In this document: positions 49,801 through 58,752 of the stretch, piece after piece
Layout of the letters: each line of letters starts with the position of its first letter
Numbering within the stretch: the stretch's first letter is position 1
Assembly (NCBI RefSeq): GCF_030036535.1
Contig: NZ_CP080388.1
Location: 1,855,001 to 1,919,000 of the forward strand
DNA length: 64,000 nucleotides
Direction of reading: 5' to 3'
Source: Agrobacterium cucumeris
GTDB lineage: Bacteria > Pseudomonadota > Alphaproteobacteria > Rhizobiales > Rhizobiaceae
The notes under the pieces: model-generated
Told to the model about the DNA's origin: nothing
Seen by the model: the letters and a program-made list of their open reading frames with translations, nothing else
The model's database searches: none
Translations under genes and position numbers: made by a program

Positions 49801-50325
49801 GACGCTAACGGAGACGGCATTCGAGACGAGGTTGCATGGATCGGCCCGAATGACGGCCTGCTCGTTATTGATCTTGGCAAAAACGAAGAAACCGGACCTG
49901 ACGGTCAAATCAATCGGCCGGAAGAGGTCGCTTTCTCGCTCTGGAAATCGGAAGAGCAGCGCGTAGCTGAACTCAGGGAAAAGGGCATTGACGACAGCGG
50001 TCGTCCGGTGACTGATCTTGAGGGCCTTCGTTTCGCGTTCGACACCAATCAGGACAACATTCTCGATAGTCAGGATGCGCGATGGAGCGAGTTCCGTATC
50101 TGGCAGGACTTCAACCAGAATGGTGCCACGGATGAAGGCGAGCTTAGTACGATGGAGGCTGAGGGTATTACCTTCATTGATCTTCTTCCGTCTGAACAGG
50201 GCGTCAAATCATTTCCGGATGGTTCGATGATCACCGGGACAAGTTCTGCGAAAAGGATAGACGGGACATCCATTCTCGTCGGAGACGTTGCGCTCGCTTA
50301 CAGGTCCTCTCAACCAGGACTTTAG
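46861..50325 (+). CDS. Type I secreted toxin-like protein with N-terminal AHH-type nuclease module
   Basis: The 1154-residue protein starts at a GTG preceded by AGGCGGAG. Regions in order: AHH/HNH-type nuclease-like segment (about 8-80: FQDHHIIEQ, then NSVNRLNMP and SPHPGGPLAEYSKS); helical region (about 120-290); glycine-zipper hydrophobic stretch (about 300-345: GAAIGGAIGAPGG); YD-like beta repeats (about 445-560); long Ala/Lys/Glu/Gln repeat helix (about 600-850); C-terminal Ca-binding region with DLNDDGELD, DANGDGIRD, DTNQDNILD and DFNQNGATDEGE (about 917-1154), as in type I secreted proteins. No classical GGxGxDxUx RTX nonapeptides are seen. The adjacent HlyB/HlyD-like genes are the presumed exporter. 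Toxicity and export are inferred. Confidence 0.75.
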   Translation: MADIPAFQDHHIIEQRAAGKSALLQNLSKLGLFGVDNSVNRLNMPAKRELAFKMGLSPHPGGPLAEYSKSLTLHLAELEKSPDGQLTLRGDKAAAGRVAEQVNALCNTMRAGLVNGDLFTNKPINMTEAETNAKINSFFRNLKSYAKNHGEQIGTFAKGQINSWDAVTVSETRIQTTLDAIEQVGKKAAKNSAEVAKLGLGLAIAEARQTGRLVVSAALAQKLDTVWDTKLLNDVLSGKATASSYYMPKLLTGLKILGIAGLVYDIGTGTAEAADSVSKGDRAAAADIMARLAARLYLGMEGAAAGAAIGGAIGAPGGPVSLASSVVGALVGGATGTLLGDTAVDALWKAADDVISLLQAGTPEAGVETPLLQPSGKYYRGLIASGMPKELADKLMRELNAEYKERRLEQPDASVESLIEGVIKDVRANQAIEPAEEAGANITVIRGGQYSNVIVTSEEGRAETISDIKTGKPVSSTFFDSQGKKTGDILFNSDGSSTEKTYDPSTGRVAATTVLRVDDSSSKEFFNADGSRTEKTFNSKGEAVREQRYDVSGKLIFDSETERRALKAAALRQQWASAETTIKTAKAEYAKNEAVKVEAAKQEAAKAQATAKAEAEKQAAAKAQAPAKAEAEKQAAAKAQAAAKAEAEKQAAAKAQAAAKAEAEKQAAAKAQVAAKAEAEKQAAAKAQAAAKAEAEKQAAAKAQAAAKAEAEKQAAAKAQVAAKAEAEKQAAAKAQAAAKTEAEKQAAAKAEAERQAAAKAEAERQAAAKAEAERQATAKAEAERQAVARAEAERQAAAKAEADRRAAAEKAERDRIAMEQMRRDQELQLQRHNERLRQEEQSRRERDERQRQWNLQQQLEAERRRQQAAADQARRDAERERLQRESEKAAFENMRKQGTFSNLPSSPTIFKPPSNGLIYVTRGGAMAHNSNGVRIWPIILDLNDDGELDIRQLSPAETHRPKLVTSGVEQDNVEESRRFDANGDGIRDEVAWIGPNDGLLVIDLGKNEETGPDGQINRPEEVAFSLWKSEEQRVAELREKGIDDSGRPVTDLEGLRFAFDTNQDNILDSQDARWSEFRIWQDFNQNGATDEGELSTMEAEGITFIDLLPSEQGVKSFPDGSMITGTSSAKRIDGTSILVGDVALAYRSSQPGL
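48685..49068 (+). repeat. Eight tandem 48-bp units inside the toxin-like gene
   Basis: Each unit encodes 16 residues of the form AAAKAEAEKQAAAKAQ. Units 3-5 (48781-48924) and 6-8 (48925-49068) are copies of one 144-bp block that differ at a single base, showing a recent tandem duplication on top of older unit repeats. The encoded segment is a charged helix. Confidence 0.9.
49069..49278 (+). repeat. Tandem 30-bp units inside the toxin-like gene
   Basis: Seven units encode 10-residue variants of AAAKAEAERQ directly after the 16-residue units. The period changes from 16 to 10 residues by loss of the AAAKAQ half, and glutamine-lysine pairs give way to arginine. It continues the long charged helix. 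Confidence 0.85.
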
Positions 50326-50337
50326 GCGCTGGGAAAT

Positions 50338-50379
50338 CGCGACTGGCTTATCACGCTTTGGAAGCGCGCGTCAGTCGCG
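50338..50379 (+). terminator. Hairpin between toxin-like gene and exporter genes
   Basis: CGCGACTG (50338-50345) and CAGTCGCG (50372-50379) form an 8-bp stem; a nested CGCTT-TGG-AAGCG hairpin sits inside. TTTTT follows after about 12 bases (around 50391). It starts 12 bases past the toxin stop and could attenuate transcription into the exporter genes, as in hlyCA-BD-type operons. Confidence 0.45.
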
Positions 50380-50443
50380 GTCCTGACATGTTTTTCCCTG
50401 CGGCTTCGCGTCATTCTTTGGCGCTGCCATTCAAGCAAGTCCG

Positions 50444-52648
50444 ATGAGACAAAATACAGCAAAGCCAGGCACCGACGATCTCCGAGACGCATTTATACCC
50501 GATCAGGGGCCTGTTTCCGAGACCAGCTATGATAGAGGCCTCGTTGCCCTGTGTGCTATCGCATCTCATTATCGCATAGCCGCAGATCCGAAAAAGCTGA
50601 CGCATGAACTCGCTATTGGAGGGAGCGCGCAGTCCCGGGATATCCTGAGAGCGGCTAAAATTGTCGGTCTGAAAGCAAGATTGATACAGACAAAATCCGC
50701 AAAGCGCATTTCTTCTTTGCCTACTCCGGCGATCATCTGCTCTACCGAGGGCAATTACGGTTTATATCTCGGGGCGGCAAGCGATGGCATATATAGTGTC
50801 GCTGATCCAGTGAGCCTTTTGGTCCGCCATGTGGATATTTCAACCTTGTTGGAGACGAGTGAGGGCCGGTTCATTCTGGTTCAGCGACGGTTCACGGGGC
50901 CAGGTGTATCCAGGGAAGCCTTCGGTTTCCGTTGGTTCCTTCCTTCCTTGTTTCGGTATCGCAAAGCTTTCGGTCATGTATTGGTCGCGTCGCTTTTTGT
51001 CCAGATTTTTGCACTCATAACGCCTTTGTTCTTTCAGGTCGTGGTCGATAAGGTTCTTGCCCACAGGAGCTATTCGACTCTTATCGTTCTGGTTATAGGT
51101 CTCGTCGCGCTCGGCCTCTTTGATGTCATTTTGCAATATCTCAGAAGCTACACCTTATCGCATACCACCAATCGTATCGACGTTGAATTGGGTCAAAGAC
51201 TGTTCCGTCATATGATGAACCTTCCTTTGAGTTATTTTGAAACACGGGCAGCCGGTCAGACTGTTGCGAGGATTCGCGAACTCGAAACGATCCGTGACTT
51301 TTTGACCGGGCAGGGCCTCTTCTCAGGTCTCGATCTCATCTTCACGGCAGTGTTCATATTTGTACTTTTTTGTTATTCGACGACCCTGGCCTGGATAGTC
51401 GTTGCTTCGATACCTTTTTATATAGTGATAGGTGTTCTTATCCGGCCTTTCCTGAAAGAACGGATTGACGAAAAATTTGACCGAGGCGCCTATAGCCAGC
51501 AATTGCTGGTGGAGACCGTTGTCGGCATTCAAACGCTGAAGGCATCAGCCGTGGAGCCGGTCGTTTCCGCTCAATGGGAAGAAAGGCTTGCTGCATATGT
51601 ACGCTCGTCGTTCACCGCAACAATGCTCGCCGCCAAGGGGCAAAATGCAATCCAGTATATCAGCAAGGTCACAAGTGCCGCATTGCTGATGTTTGGGGCG
51701 CAATCTGTTATCAATGGCGAACTGACTGTTGGCGCTCTCGTTGCTTTCAACATGATTGCCAGCCAGGTTTCGCAACCGATCCTGCGTCTTTCGCAATTGT
51801 GGCAGGACTTTCAGCAAGTTCAGATATCGGTTTCTAGACTGGCGGATATTTTGAACGCTCCTACGGAACCGAGACCAAAAACTGCCGTCAATCTGCCGCC
51901 TCCGAAGGGCGCGTTGGAGTTCCGACGCGTTAATTTTCGTTATCGATCGGACACGCCGAATGTTCTGAACGATATCAACGTCTCTATCCGGCCCGGTGAG
52001 GTTGTGGGAATTGTTGGAGCCTCTGGCTCGGGCAAGTCTACCCTCACAAAACTTGTTCAACGGTTCTATATGCCGGATAGCGGTCAGGTGTTTCTGGATG
52101 GGCAGGATATTTCTCAAACCGACCCTATTTGGCTAAGAAGTCATATCGGCGTCGTGTTGCAGGAAAACATGCTGTTTAATCGGACGGTGCATGACAACAT
52201 TGCTTTCAGCAATCCTGCAATGCCTCGCGACATCGTTGTGCGAATGGCGCGAATGTCAGGCGCAGACGAATTTATTACCAAACTTCCCCGCGGTTACGAT
52301 ACGATGATTGAGGAGCGCGGGGCAAATCTTTCGGGTGGTCAGCGGCAAAGAATTGCACTGGCTCGCGCGCTGGCAACCAATCCTCCCCTCCTTATTCTGG
52401 ATGAGGCGACGAGTGCGTTGGACTATGAGAGCGAACGCATTATTCTGCAGAACATGCGTGATATCGTTCGCGGTCGGACCGTGATCATCATCGCACATAG
52501 ACTGGCGACTGTTCGCTACTGCAATCGCATCATTGGTATGAAAGACGGTGCAATAACCGAGCAAGGGACACACGAAGAGTTGCTCGCCCGTCCCGATGGG
52601 ACCTATGCACATCTCTGGAAACTGCAGAGTGGAAGTGTTTTCGCGTGA
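50444..52648 (+). CDS. Type I secretion ABC exporter (HlyB-like, degenerate C39 domain)
   Basis: The 734-residue protein has three parts. Residues 1 to about 150 form a C39-peptidase-like domain with GLVALCAIASHYRIAADPKK, aligning with GLYALCLLAQYHNI of HlyB and lacking the catalytic Cys, so it would bind rather than cleave substrate. A six-helix membrane domain spans about 165-440. The ATPase is at about 490-734 (Walker A GASGSGKST near 525, signature LSGGQRQR, Walker B LLILDEATSALD). Its stop overlaps the HlyD-like GTG start. It presumably drives export of the 46861 product. Base composition is AT-richer than the flanks. Confidence 0.93.
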   Translation: MRQNTAKPGTDDLRDAFIPDQGPVSETSYDRGLVALCAIASHYRIAADPKKLTHELAIGGSAQSRDILRAAKIVGLKARLIQTKSAKRISSLPTPAIICSTEGNYGLYLGAASDGIYSVADPVSLLVRHVDISTLLETSEGRFILVQRRFTGPGVSREAFGFRWFLPSLFRYRKAFGHVLVASLFVQIFALITPLFFQVVVDKVLAHRSYSTLIVLVIGLVALGLFDVILQYLRSYTLSHTTNRIDVELGQRLFRHMMNLPLSYFETRAAGQTVARIRELETIRDFLTGQGLFSGLDLIFTAVFIFVLFCYSTTLAWIVVASIPFYIVIGVLIRPFLKERIDEKFDRGAYSQQLLVETVVGIQTLKASAVEPVVSAQWEERLAAYVRSSFTATMLAAKGQNAIQYISKVTSAALLMFGAQSVINGELTVGALVAFNMIASQVSQPILRLSQLWQDFQQVQISVSRLADILNAPTEPRPKTAVNLPPPKGALEFRRVNFRYRSDTPNVLNDINVSIRPGEVVGIVGASGSGKSTLTKLVQRFYMPDSGQVFLDGQDISQTDPIWLRSHIGVVLQENMLFNRTVHDNIAFSNPAMPRDIVVRMARMSGADEFITKLPRGYDTMIEERGANLSGGQRQRIALARALATNPPLLILDEATSALDYESERIILQNMRDIVRGRTVIIIAHRLATVRYCNRIIGMKDGAITEQGTHEELLARPDGTYAHLWKLQSGSVFA

Positions 52649-54129
52649 GCAACAAAGCGCGTCTCGCCCATCAGCAGAAGTCAGACAAAAAGAGAAATGA
52701 AGCGATTTATCGCAGCGATATGGAATTTCTTCCTGCGGCTCTCGAAATACTGGAGACGCCGGAATCGCCTGTCCGAATTGCGATTTTATGGTTTATCTGC
52801 ATTCTCGCAACGTCACTTCTGGTTTGGGGATGGTTTGGTAAATTCGACATTGTCGCCACCGCGCAGGGCAAAATTCAACCGGTCGGTCGCGTAAAGATCA
52901 TTGAATCTCTTGAACATGGGAAGACCCGCTCTGTCGCCGTAAGTAATGGTGATGTCGTGAAGGCCGGAGATGTCGTTGCCGAACTTGATGATACCGAAAC
53001 AAGGGCTGATGAAGCGGCTAAATTGAGTAGCCTTAACACCCTTCAGGCGGAAGTTCTGCGGCGTGCAGTTTTGCGCGAGGTTCTGGCGGCATTAAAAACA
53101 AATCTGTGGCAACAGGACAGGCCTAGATATCCACTCGTGGCCTTTCCTGGAAATATTCCAGAACCGATCCGTGTTCGTGAGCAAACGGTATTTGAGGCTG
53201 ATCTTCGAGGGTTACGGGCCAATATTCATAGTCTGGATGCGCAGCGACGGCAGAAAGAGGATCAAATCGTTGGGCTTACAGATGCGATCGCAGCCCAGCG
53301 CAAGCTTGTCCAAACACTGGAGCAGCGGGTTATGATGCGGTCGCAGTTATTGCAGTCCAAAGCGGGCTCGCAGGTCGAAGTCATTGACGCGACACAGGAA
53401 TATCAGGAGGCACAGTCAGCACTAGCCGATAAGCTGGTACAATTAATGGGTGCAAAAGCGGAAGTGACTGTTGTTCTCGCAGAGGCCGAAAAGATTGTCG
53501 AAACTGCCTCTAGCGACAATTCAAACCGGTGGCTTGAGGCACAGCGCGCGGTGGACGAACTGAAACAAGAAGTCATAAAAGTACAGAGCCGAAGGCAGCG
53601 CCTTCAAATTCGATCACCTATCGACGGGGTCGTACAACTTTCATCCATTTCAGCCGTTGGTCAGGTTGTCGCGGCGAATACGGAAATAATGCGCATCGTT
53701 CCACGCGACGCTGACCTAGAAATAGAAGCATATCTTCCGAATAAGGACATAGGTTTCGTAGAGCCGCGACAGTCCGTCGTCATTAAGGTCGAAGCCTATC
53801 CTTATACCCGATTTGGGGTGTTGAAAGGGGAGGTAAAACGTATCTCCACGGATGCAATTGCTGAGCCGGATGCCCAAAGTCTAGAGTCAACGATAACGCA
53901 ATCTGCTCAATCCATAGTCCCGACAGGAAATGCACAAAGAGTGCAAAATCTCGTGTTTCCGATCACTGTTGCACTTCAAGACGGTGCCATGCAAATCAAC
54001 GGCGAACCCGTACCGATTACGCCCGGTATGAGTGTGAGTGTTGAAATTAAAACAGGGCAGCGTCGCATTTTGGAGTATTTGTTCTCTCCATTGGCGGATG
54101 TGGCCTCTGAAGCCATGAAAGAAAGATGA
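52645..54129 (+). CDS. Type I secretion membrane-fusion protein (HlyD-like)
   Basis: The 494-residue adaptor starts at a GTG overlapping the exporter stop (GTGA). It has a cytoplasmic N-terminus, one membrane segment (about 42-62, ILWFICILATSLLVWGW), a lipoyl half-motif (VKIIESLEHGKTRSVAVSNG), a long coiled-coil hairpin (about 115-320) and the HlyD beta-barrel end (RIVPRDADLEIEAYLPNKDI; GMSVSVEIKTGQRRILEY). It bridges the exporter to an outer-membrane TolC, for which no gene lies in this window. Confidence 0.93.
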   Translation: MSNKARLAHQQKSDKKRNEAIYRSDMEFLPAALEILETPESPVRIAILWFICILATSLLVWGWFGKFDIVATAQGKIQPVGRVKIIESLEHGKTRSVAVSNGDVVKAGDVVAELDDTETRADEAAKLSSLNTLQAEVLRRAVLREVLAALKTNLWQQDRPRYPLVAFPGNIPEPIRVREQTVFEADLRGLRANIHSLDAQRRQKEDQIVGLTDAIAAQRKLVQTLEQRVMMRSQLLQSKAGSQVEVIDATQEYQEAQSALADKLVQLMGAKAEVTVVLAEAEKIVETASSDNSNRWLEAQRAVDELKQEVIKVQSRRQRLQIRSPIDGVVQLSSISAVGQVVAANTEIMRIVPRDADLEIEAYLPNKDIGFVEPRQSVVIKVEAYPYTRFGVLKGEVKRISTDAIAEPDAQSLESTITQSAQSIVPTGNAQRVQNLVFPITVALQDGAMQINGEPVPITPGMSVSVEIKTGQRRILEYLFSPLADVASEAMKER

Positions 54130-54319
54130 GTTCCAATTCGTCCGCCTATCAACCGAGCCTGGCGAAAACCCAAAGAAATCAATTCCGCATTTACGGATGA
54201 TGCTGTAGTCTTCCGCAGATTAGAGAGCAGCAAACGGGCACGGGTATTCTTCAGATCGACTGCGTGAGGCAGGCTTTCTGCCCGCACCGTCCGAAGAAGA
54301 GTGGTTGAATTTCCCCTTT

Positions 54320-55366
54320 ATGAAAATAGACAGGAAAACGACGCTTAAGGACGTGGCGCGGGAGGCGAATGTTTCGCTGAGTACCGCTTCGCATGCCCTC
54401 AACGGCACCGCACCGTTGACCGCACAGGTTCGCGAGCGGGTGCTGGAGGCGGCTCGCACGCTTGGTTACCTTGAAAACCGCCGGCAGAAGGCGACCATCG
54501 CCACCCTGCGCGTCGTGCTGCTCGCCATGACCAATGATGCCGCGCCGCAGAGCGACCTCAACATGGTCAGCTGGACGATGCTGAACGGCTTCCGGCGCGA
54601 ATGCGAGCGGCGCGGCATTCGTATCGTTCCCTATGTCAGCGCGACGAGCCGGCTTGATCCGGTCGCTGTGGCGGAGGCTGCCGATGCCGACAATGTCGAT
54701 GGTATCGTGGTCTTGAATGATGACAGGTCGCAGCTGGTCGAGGCGCTGTCCGCGCTTTCCAGGCCGGTGGTGCTGATCAATGGCGAAGACCCGGCCATGA
54801 TCGTCGATACGGTGACCGCCGAGAACCGTTTTGGCGCCCGTCTCGGTATCGAGCATCTGCTGTCGCTCGGGCACCGCAATATATTGCATGTCACCTGGAA
54901 GGGCCGCACGACGATCCGCCGGCGGTTTGACGGCTATAGCGACGCCTTTCTGGCGGCGGGCCTGACAGTTCCGGCCGATATGGTCATCGAGGTGGAAAGC
55001 TACGAGCCGGAATGGGGCGAGATCGCCATTCGCCGTCTGCTGGCCGAAGAATACCCGCTCAGAAACGCTACCGCCATTTTCTGCGCCGCTGACAATCTGG
55101 CGCTCGGCTGTCTGAAGGCGCTGACGGAAGCCGGTATCCGGGTTCCCGATGACGTCTCGGTGCTGGGTTTTGACGATATCATGCCGGCTGCCTTCAGCGC
55201 GCCGCCGCTCAGCACCATACAATTGCCGGCTGACAGGCTGGGCGGTGCCGCCCTTTCGCTGCTGGAGCAGCGGCTTGTGGCGGCTGATCCGACCAGGCCG
55301 GCGCACCGGCTGGAACTTGGCTGTCGGCTGGTTTTAAGGGGCAGCATCGCGCCGCCACCGAAGTAG
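54320..55366 (+). CDS. LacI-family regulator of the pectin-oligosaccharide operon
   Basis: The 348-residue LacI-family protein has the helix-turn-helix TTLKDVAREANVSLSTASHA and a sugar-binding core (LGIEHLLSLGHRNILHVTWK; DVSVLGFDDIMPAAFSAPPL). I chose the ATG at 54320; an in-frame TTG at 54305 is possible and neither has a strong ribosome site. It points towards, and ends close to, the convergent pectin operon, which it probably represses. Base use returns to the GC-rich norm here, marking the end of the toxin cassette. Confidence 0.88.
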   Translation: MKIDRKTTLKDVAREANVSLSTASHALNGTAPLTAQVRERVLEAARTLGYLENRRQKATIATLRVVLLAMTNDAAPQSDLNMVSWTMLNGFRRECERRGIRIVPYVSATSRLDPVAVAEAADADNVDGIVVLNDDRSQLVEALSALSRPVVLINGEDPAMIVDTVTAENRFGARLGIEHLLSLGHRNILHVTWKGRTTIRRRFDGYSDAFLAAGLTVPADMVIEVESYEPEWGEIAIRRLLAEEYPLRNATAIFCAADNLALGCLKALTEAGIRVPDDVSVLGFDDIMPAAFSAPPLSTIQLPADRLGGAALSLLEQRLVAADPTRPAHRLELGCRLVLRGSIAPPPK

Positions 55367-55413
55367 GGCGGTGGCGGCTCTTGCTGGTGGCCATATGCTT
55401 TGGGGCGGTCATC

Positions 55414-55526
55414 CGTCATTCCGGCCTTGAGCCGGAATCCAGCTAGCCCAAGTCCTTGGGCTGAAAAGACTCCTTTCGCCGCGCAGACGCGCGTCGGCTG
55501 GATACCGGCTCAAGGCCGGTATGACG
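55414..55526. repeat. Palindromic intergenic element, family A copy 5 (core inverted)
   Basis: The outer arms match the other copies (CGTCATTCCGGCC...GGCCGGTATGACG) and it has the same 113-bp length. The asymmetric core runs in the opposite direction: AGCCCAAGTCCTTGGGCT comes first and the CGCAGACGCGCGTCGGC part last. It lies between convergent lacI-type and permease genes. Confidence 0.85.
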
Positions 55527-55596
55527 GAGGGGATGGGCCTGCGTCATCCGAGTTGCCAACGGGGCTGCGGTTTCACCGCAAGCCGTATTGTTCCCC

Positions 55597-56646
55597 TTAC
55601 TTCATCCCCGTCCCGGCGATGCCTGTCGTGATGTAGCGCTGCAGGAACAGGAATACGACGGTGACAGGTGCCAGGCTGAGGAAGGTCATGGCGAGAATAT
55701 AGTGCCATTGCACCGAGAACTCGCCCTGGAAGGCGTTCAGACCCACCTGCAGCGTGAAGTTCTCACGGCTGCTGAGGACGATCAAGGGCCAGAGGAAGTC
55801 GTTCCAGCGCCAGAGCACCGAGAAGATGGCGAGAACCGCGAGCGCCGGCGCCGTCAGCGGCAGGATGATGCGCCAGAAGATACGAAATTCGCTGGCGGCA
55901 TCGACGCGGGCCGCCTCGATCAGCTCGTCCGGGATGGTCAGCATATATTGCCGGAGCAGGAACACGCCGGTTGGCGTGGCCACGGTGGGGATGATGACGC
56001 CCCAGAGATTGTCGACGAGGCCGACGCCGACGATGACCAGATAGGCTGGCACCATGACGACGGTGAGCGGGATCATCAGGGTGGAGATGATCAGCACGAA
56101 GATCGCCTTCTCGCCGCGGAAGCGGTATTTCGACAGCGCAAAGGCCGCCATGGCATTGACGATCAGCGTCAGGATGGTCGCCACGAAAGTGACGAAGACG
56201 GAGTTCTTGAGGAAGGTCAGGAAGCTGAAGCGGGTCAGCGGATCTGTGAAGTTCTCGGTCGCGATGGTCAGCTTCTGGACGGGCGTTATTTCCCGTGTAT
56301 CGACGCTGACCGGCGGGCCGGGATTGGCCGGGTCCACCATCTGGGCTTTGAGGCCAACACGGCGGACCATGGCCATTTCCCGCTCCACGCCATCGATGGT
56401 GGCTTTCCACAGGCTGAGCTGTTTGTCGTAACCTGGCACCTCCACCTGTACGGCGGCGCGCGGCAGAAGGCTTGGCGGAAACCGGGTGATTTCGGCTTCC
56501 GGCTTCAGCGATGACATGGCGGCCCAGACGACCGGGATGAGGACGGCGAGCGTGCCGCCAATGAGCCAGACCCAGGATAGGATATCGGTAAGGCCGATCC
56601 GGCCGGGGCGGCGGGTGCGTGTGAGGAACGCGACGGCGTTGGACAT
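55597..56646 (-). CDS. Carbohydrate ABC permease (MalG-type)
   Basis: The 349-residue permease has an N-terminal membrane segment, a periplasmic insert of about 100 residues (about 55-150) and the MalG-type EAA loop ELIEAARVDAASEFRIFWRI. The insert makes it longer than the usual ~280 residues. The ATG at 56644-56646 (MSNAVAFLTR) is two bases after the partner permease gene; the longer frame lies within it. Confidence 0.92.
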   Translation of the reverse strand: MSNAVAFLTRTRRPGRIGLTDILSWVWLIGGTLAVLIPVVWAAMSSLKPEAEITRFPPSLLPRAAVQVEVPGYDKQLSLWKATIDGVEREMAMVRRVGLKAQMVDPANPGPPVSVDTREITPVQKLTIATENFTDPLTRFSFLTFLKNSVFVTFVATILTLIVNAMAAFALSKYRFRGEKAIFVLIISTLMIPLTVVMVPAYLVIVGVGLVDNLWGVIIPTVATPTGVFLLRQYMLTIPDELIEAARVDAASEFRIFWRIILPLTAPALAVLAIFSVLWRWNDFLWPLIVLSSRENFTLQVGLNAFQGEFSVQWHYILAMTFLSLAPVTVVFLFLQRYITTGIAGTGMK

Positions 56647-56648
56647 GG

Positions 56649-57644
56649 TCAGGACTCCATCTTTTTGCCGAGGCGCAGCTGGACGAGGGTGAGTGCGAGA
56701 AGCACAAGACCCATCAGAACCGATGCGGCAGACGCAAGGCCGAACAGCCTGAGATCGCTGCCGAAGGCCATCTGGTAGATATATTGCACCACGAATGTAT
56801 TGGCCGTGCCCGGCCCACCGCCATTGGTCAGAACCCATGCTTCATCAAAGATTTGCACCGAGCGGATCATCAACAGGATCAGCACGACGAGCAGGTTGGG
56901 GGCAAGCAGCGGCAAGGTGATACGCAAGAGCGTGCGCCGGGGCGAGGCGGCGTCGATGGCGGCGGCTTCATAGAGGTCCTTCGGGATGGCCTGCAGGCCG
57001 GCCAGCAGGATGAGCGTATAAAAGCCCATATGGAACCAGACCGAGACCACCACCACGAAGAAGCGTGACCAGCCGACATCCAGCAGGAAGATTTCCGGCG
57101 GCACACCGAGCATCTGCAGGAAGGCGTTCAGCAGGCCGTTGCGGTCTAGGAACCATTTCCAGATAAGGCCGATGACGACCGGCGACAGCAGGACCGGATA
57201 AAAAAACATGGCGCGGAAGAAACCGCGCGCCGCAATCGCCCGGTTGAGGATGAGGGCGGTGACCAGCGCGACGAACAGCGTGGCGGTGACATTAAAACCG
57301 ACGAACCACAGCGTGTTCCAGATCGCCGTCCAGAACAGGGATTCCCGGCAGCTTCCGGGGTCCATATAGCTCTGGCAATCGAGCAGCTTGCCGAAATTTT
57401 CGAGCCCGACGAAGGGGCGGTCACTGATCAGGAGTTCGGTGCCGCCGGTGAAAGCATAACCGACGGCAATCGCAATCGGCAGGAAGGTGAAGATGCCGAA
57501 CAGGACGAGGTTCGGCATCAGGAAAATATAAGGCATGCGCTTTTTGCCGATCACCCGCTCTATGAAGTTAAGCGGCACTTCGGCGATCGCCATCACGGCG
57601 TCGAGCGTGCGGTCGGACAGTCTGGCAAGCTTCTGATTGGCCAT
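56649..57644 (-). CDS. Carbohydrate ABC permease (MalF-type)
   Basis: The 331-residue permease has six to seven membrane segments and the EAA loop LYEAAAIDAASPRRTLLRIT. A GGGAGAGGG site precedes the ATG at 57642-57644. It is one base after the ATPase gene stop and forms the importer channel with the MalG-type subunit for sugar oligomers. Confidence 0.92.
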   Translation of the reverse strand: MANQKLARLSDRTLDAVMAIAEVPLNFIERVIGKKRMPYIFLMPNLVLFGIFTFLPIAIAVGYAFTGGTELLISDRPFVGLENFGKLLDCQSYMDPGSCRESLFWTAIWNTLWFVGFNVTATLFVALVTALILNRAIAARGFFRAMFFYPVLLSPVVIGLIWKWFLDRNGLLNAFLQMLGVPPEIFLLDVGWSRFFVVVVSVWFHMGFYTLILLAGLQAIPKDLYEAAAIDAASPRRTLLRITLPLLAPNLLVVLILLMIRSVQIFDEAWVLTNGGGPGTANTFVVQYIYQMAFGSDLRLFGLASAASVLMGLVLLALTLVQLRLGKKMES

Positions 57645-57645
57645 G

Positions 57646-58751
<1,106 letters not shown>

Positions 58752-58752
<1 letters not shown>

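Noticed and set aside
49600..50325. Classical RTX GGxGxDxUx nonapeptide repeats in the toxin-like C-terminus
   Set aside because: None was found; the calcium-binding features are DxNxDG-type loops instead.
45455..54319. Prophage or integrative element as explanation for the AT-rich block
   Set aside because: No integrase, transposase, tRNA, attachment repeat or structural phage gene was seen at or within the boundaries.
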